Source of the DNA: Planctomycetota bacterium
GTDB lineage: Bacteria > Planctomycetota > Phycisphaerae > UBA1845 > UTPLA1
Length of the DNA: 34,024 nt
Direction: 5' to 3'
Assembly (NCBI GenBank): GCA_015654675.1
Contig: JAATGM010000012.1
Span: 1 to 34,024 of the forward strand
Position numbers and translations under genes: made by a program. Shown one piece after another: positions 31,092-34,024 of this stretch (its first letter is position 1; each line of letters starts with the position of its first letter). Under the pieces are notes generated by a model. That model did no database searches. It had not been told where the DNA came from and was given only the letters and a program-made list of their open reading frames with translations.

Positions 31092-32569
31092 CGTGATCCT
31101 CCCGCGTGATGGTGCATCTCCATCGAATGATCCATCGGCGCCGCCTCTGCCGGCTGCGTCGCCACGACGGGCGGAACAGCCGGAACCGGCTGACTCGTCG
31201 CCGCCTCATTCGCGGCGATCCGCGCGCCCACCGCCCGCTGCAGCTCACTCCGCGCCACCCAATAATCGCGCAGCGCCTCGACATACGCCCGCCCCGTATC
31301 AATCTGTTGTTGCCGAATCCGCAGCAAGTCGAACATCCCGATCTGCATCGCGTTGTACCGAAGCTGCGCATCCTCGGTGATCTGCTGCCGCAGCGGCATC
31401 AACACGCCGCGATACCGCTCCACCCGCTTCCGCGCCACCTTCACCCGGTTGCACGCCCGCTGCACCTCGGCCCGCACCTCGACCATCAGCGCCGCATATC
31501 GATGCCACGCTTGCCGCAACCGCGCCTCGTCCGCCCCGATCGCGCCCTGCCCCTGGTCCCACAACGGCAACACCACGCCGATGCTCGGCCCCACGGTCGC
31601 AATTCCCTCCGGCTCGCCCTCGGCGTGCGCGGTCAGATCCAGCCCCGGCAGCGCCGCCCGCGCCCGCGTCATCCCCAGCGAAGCCACCATCACGCGCACC
31701 TCGCGCCGCGCCGCCGCCAAATCCAGCCGCCGCGCAACCGCCGCCCGCTCCAGCTCATCCGCCGAGATCGTCTCAGCCGGCAGGTCCGCCAGCCGCTTCT
31801 CCATATGCCACTGCCCGTCCGCGCCCCAGACGCCCATCAGCGCGCTCAGCGTCGCCCGCGCGTCCACCACGCGCCCTTCCGCCTCCGTCTTCTCCAGCAT
31901 CGCCCCCTCATGCGCCGCCTTCTGGTTCGCGAAGTCAAAGTCCGTCATGTTCCCCGCGTCGTGCAGTCGCTCCGCCGCATACTCCGACGCCTCCGTCGCC
32001 GCCGCATACAGCCCCCACAACTCCAGCATCTGCTCGGCCGCCTGATACTCAAACGCCGCCGCCCGCGCCCGCGCCGCCATCTCCAGCACCGCATGCGCCA
32101 CGCGCAGCTTGGCCCGCTCGTACGCCGCGCCGGCCACGCGCGTCCGCAGCGGAATCAGAAACAGATCGAGAAAGTCCTGCGTGAAGTCGATCTCAAACGG
32201 AAACGCCGGCTTCTTCGGAAACCGCATCTCCATCGAAAGAAACGGATTCCTCAGCAGACCCGCCTGCACAAGGTCCGCCTGCGCAATCCCCAGCTCTTCG
32301 TAAGTCGCCTGAAGTTCGCGATTATTCAGCAGCGCGACCTGCACCGCCTCGTCCGCCGAAATCTCCCGCCCCAGCATCCCCCTCACTGCGACATCGACTG
32401 ACAAATCTTCAGGGCTCCCCCGATTCCAAACCACGCGCAGCCCCGACCGTTCATCCACGATCCGCCGCACATCCTCAAACCCGTCGCGCTTCGCCTCCCC
32501 CGCGCACCCCGAGAGAAACCACGCCCCCGCCAACACCCCCACAAACCCCGCCGTGCCAAGTCGAGGCAT
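31088..32569 (-). CDS. TolC-family outer membrane factor (CusC/CzcC-like) with Met/His tail
   Basis: Outer membrane efflux channel of 493 residues, lipid-anchored: signal peptide ending in LSGC (Cys22). ATG 32569 has GGAG at 7 bases. The OEP layout is clear: ISADEAVQVALLNNRELQATYEELGIAQADLVQAGLLRNP (quoted in parts) near residues 70-110, long alpha-helical hairpins with coiled-coil character, then the second repeat (RRLDLAAARREVRVM...GPSIGVVLPLWDQGQG...). The C-terminus after an Ala/Pro/Thr linker is MDHSMEMHHHAGG, a likely copper-binding tail. Its stop overlaps the start of the multicopper oxidase (GTGA). No RND pump, membrane-fusion protein or copper regulator is seen in the window, so it must use distant partners or serve another role. 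Confidence 0.91.
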   Translation of the reverse strand: MPRLGTAGFVGVLAGAWFLSGCAGEAKRDGFEDVRRIVDERSGLRVVWNRGSPEDLSVDVAVRGMLGREISADEAVQVALLNNRELQATYEELGIAQADLVQAGLLRNPFLSMEMRFPKKPAFPFEIDFTQDFLDLFLIPLRTRVAGAAYERAKLRVAHAVLEMAARARAAAFEYQAAEQMLELWGLYAAATEASEYAAERLHDAGNMTDFDFANQKAAHEGAMLEKTEAEGRVVDARATLSALMGVWGADGQWHMEKRLADLPAETISADELERAAVARRLDLAAARREVRVMVASLGMTRARAALPGLDLTAHAEGEPEGIATVGPSIGVVLPLWDQGQGAIGADEARLRQAWHRYAALMVEVRAEVQRACNRVKVARKRVERYRGVLMPLRQQITEDAQLRYNAMQIGMFDLLRIRQQQIDTGRAYVEALRDYWVARSELQRAVGARIAANEAATSQPVPAVPPVVATQPAEAAPMDHSMEMHHHAGGSR

Positions 32570-32895
32570 CCACGCGCTCCACTCCCCAACACCGACCTCG
32601 CCGGATTCTAACTGGCTACCTTTACCCCACCATTCCCACCAATTTCGTCACTGAATTCCCAATTCCGTGCCGTCCCGCGAACCCCCGGCTTTCGCTCAAT
32701 CACCGAATTGGGAAGCTTTGAAGTCTCGATCCCCGTTGGGTACCACGCATGCAACTCCCGCTACCGCCTCGTCCCCCGCGACACCGGATCTAATCACCGG
32801 TCCTCGTCGTAATTAAAACGGAGCACCCCATTTCTCGCCGTCCGAGTGAATACTGAGCGGATTCCTTAGGAATTCTTCGTCAGTCCGGACTTTTA
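32570..32895. other. Divergent intergenic region without a gene
   Basis: Between the TolC-like gene and the PEP-CTERM gene. It holds a 10-bp inverted repeat with arms at 32656-32665 and 32705-32714 (TTCCCAATTC / GAATTGGGAA). A TAGAAT hexamer on minus at 32605-32610 may be the -10 of the copper operon, but no -35 fits well. No CueR- or CopY-type palindrome seen. Confidence 0.35.
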
Positions 32896-32925
32896 TTGAT
32901 CTTCGCCCGTGGTTTCCGCTACAAT
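32896..32925 (+). promoter_or_regulatory. Promoter of the PEP-CTERM gene
   Basis: TTGATC and TACAAT are 18 bases apart. Transcription would start near 32932, leaving about 70 bases of leader before the ATG at 33002. Confidence 0.6.
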
Positions 32926-33001
32926 GACGCGGTGAGCGAAGACGACTAGCACTCGTCAACGATCGCAACGCGGAAGAAGCAGCGATAAGGGAATGAAGTC
33001 G

Positions 33002-33631
33002 ATGCTGCAACGCAGCACGAAATCGAAACTGTGGGTCGCGGCCATCGCAATGGTCGCAACGGCGTCGGTCGCTTACGCGGTGCCGTTGCCGGTTGGCGGG
33101 ACGCTTTTCCCGGCACCCTCCGATCCGGGTCCAATCCCCGGCACAGTCGTCGACTCCGTCAGCTCTCCGTTCGTCACGCCCACATTCACAGGAACGATTG
33201 TCACCACCGTCATATCTGGTGATCTGAGCAATCCGTTCGGCGGACTCACCTTTATCTATCAGGTCGCCAACGATATCGGCTCCGTGCATCCGATCAGCCG
33301 CGCCACCATGAACGGCTTCACCGGCTGGCTCACTGACGTCAGCTACCAAGTTCCGACCACTGGCGTGGCACCAGCGCTCATCAATCGTCCCACTGCCGAC
33401 TTCGTTGGATTCACCTACTTTGATGCACCGCTCGGTTCCGGCCTGATCACCCCAGGCGCAACGAGCGCCGTGATGGTCATCCGGACCAATGCACCCGCCT
33501 ACCGCGGCAACTTCGTCTCCGTCATCGATGGCTTCGTCGCCACCGTCCCGAGTTTCTCCCCCATTCCGGAACCGGCCACCATGGCCCTGCTCGGCTTGGC
33601 CGGCATCCTCGCCGCCCGCCGCCGCAAGTAA
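33002..33631 (+). CDS. PEP-CTERM sorting-signal protein, function unknown
   Basis: Exported protein of 209 residues with a signal peptide (MLQRSTKSKLWVAAIAMVATASVAYA, given by its ends: M1 to A26) and a C-terminal PEP-CTERM signal: PEPATMALLGLAGILAARRRK without a gap, that is PEP, hydrophobic helix, Arg-rich tail. Such proteins are processed by an exosortase and reach the outer surface or matrix, often with exopolysaccharide. The middle is beta-rich (GGTLFPAPSDPGPIPGTVV, FGGLTFIYQVAND) with no recognised domain. An ATG at 32993 is also in frame, but AAGGGA abuts it directly and is better spaced (9 bases) for 33002. Own promoter and own terminator, so monocistronic. The exosortase gene is not in the window. 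Confidence 0.87.
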   Translation: MLQRSTKSKLWVAAIAMVATASVAYAVPLPVGGTLFPAPSDPGPIPGTVVDSVSSPFVTPTFTGTIVTTVISGDLSNPFGGLTFIYQVANDIGSVHPISRATMNGFTGWLTDVSYQVPTTGVAPALINRPTADFVGFTYFDAPLGSGLITPGATSAVMVIRTNAPAYRGNFVSVIDGFVATVPSFSPIPEPATMALLGLAGILAARRRK

Positions 33632-33663
33632 TCGACCGAAGCAAAATCAAAAAGTCTTAATAA

Positions 33664-33694
33664 GGACCGGCTCATCAGCCGGTTCTTTTTTTTT
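33664..33694 (+). terminator. Rho-independent terminator of the PEP-CTERM gene
   Basis: A 9-bp GC-rich stem (ACCGGCT core with its complement, one G-U pair) and a 4-base loop, followed directly by nine T. Located 33 bases after the stop codon. Confidence 0.93.
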
Positions 33695-33942
33695 GCCCTG
33701 ACAGGCACTTCGTACGGCGCGATCTATCCGCCCCAACGCACCGTGCCGGCTAGTCTCCGCCGGCCAGCCCCAGCAAAATCCCGCCTCTGAAAGAACAGAA
33801 CCCGCGCGGCAGATCCCGGCCCCACGCCGCCAATTCCTACTGCCGCACGTTTTTCGACACACCCGCCTGCGGCCGGCCGCCGACACGACTTCCGTGCCGC
33901 GCGACCGTAAACGAACGAACCCCGCGGGATAAAGGACCCCCA
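33695..33942. other. Intergenic stretch without a recognised feature
   Basis: No convincing gene, repeat or promoter here apart from the ribosome site AAAGGA just before 33943. Minus-strand readings in this stretch lack starts with ribosome sites and look non-coding. Confidence 0.4.
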
Positions 33943-34024
33943 ATGTCTGCAGTTGCCGCTCGAGGGCCGATTTCGGCCCCCAGTTTCATTTTCCCAATCA
34001 TTGTCGCACTCAGCTCCATCGCCG
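33943..34024 (+). CDS. Start of an exported protein, cut by the window end
   Basis: ATG 33943 is preceded by AAAGGA at 6 bases. The 27 visible residues (MSAVAARGPISAPSFIFPI, then IVALSSIA) look like the start of a signal peptide or first membrane segment. The coding sequence holds a 7-bp inverted repeat (GGGCCGA / TCGGCCC, 33964-33979) that could fold near the start codon. Too short to name. Confidence 0.5.
   Translation, partial: MSAVAARGPISAPSFIFPIIVALSSIA

Noticed and set aside
31106-32401. 431-codon plus-strand frame, very rich in Arg, His and Pro
   Set aside because: Antisense of the TolC-like gene, which has signal peptide, lipobox and family blocks.

Overview
This window looks like a chromosomal segment from a GC-rich Planctomycetota bacterium, probably Phycisphaerae-like. 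The pointers are a PEP-CTERM sorting signal (33.6 kb), a planctomycete-style dockerin-like calcium-loop pair fused to an anti-sigma factor (9.2 kb), paired 'CxxC / CPECG' zinc-ribbon membrane proteins (17-18.5 kb), DUF1573 with rhodanese and MauE, and a giant repeat-rich surface lipoprotein. I saw no rRNA, tRNA, CRISPR array or insertion sequence.

Left part (1-7.75 kb), almost all on the minus strand. A secreted subtilisin-like protease is cut by the window edge. Upstream of it is a tight run: a basic conserved protein, a DUF2752 membrane protein, two related small lipoproteins and a glycosyltransferase, the last three overlapping by 1-4 bases. A small plus-strand Cys/Asp-rich exported protein interrupts the direction. 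Next is a DUF1573 - rhodanese - MauE operon, apparently an envelope redox or sulfur module.

Middle (8-16.8 kb). An ECF-type sigma factor overlaps a membrane anti-sigma factor with a zinc-binding HxxxCxxC motif and an outside calcium-loop domain. A bidirectional terminator separates them from two divergently encoded small heat-shock proteins, which have a near-perfect sigma-54 promoter. Then come rnfC and rnfD with no other rnf genes in the window, a convergent alanine racemase, and a three-gene hydrolase/flavoprotein cluster.

Right part (16.8-34 kb). Two paralogous zinc-ribbon membrane proteins and a MutS2 lacking its Smr domain each have a -10-like hexamer exactly 6 bases before the start codon, suggesting leaderless mRNAs. 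A 2134-residue lipoprotein (cadherin/VCBS-like repeats, then beta-helix) is followed by a secreted repeat protein broken by a 10-bp tandem duplication. A copper module (TolC-like factor overlapping a multicopper oxidase) runs on minus, then a PEP-CTERM protein with a strong terminator, and the start of another exported protein.

In the 60-base rows I counted by hand, the plus strand is mostly G-rich left of about 16.8 kb and C-rich to the right regardless of gene direction, which is what a replication-terminus region or a rearrangement junction would give.
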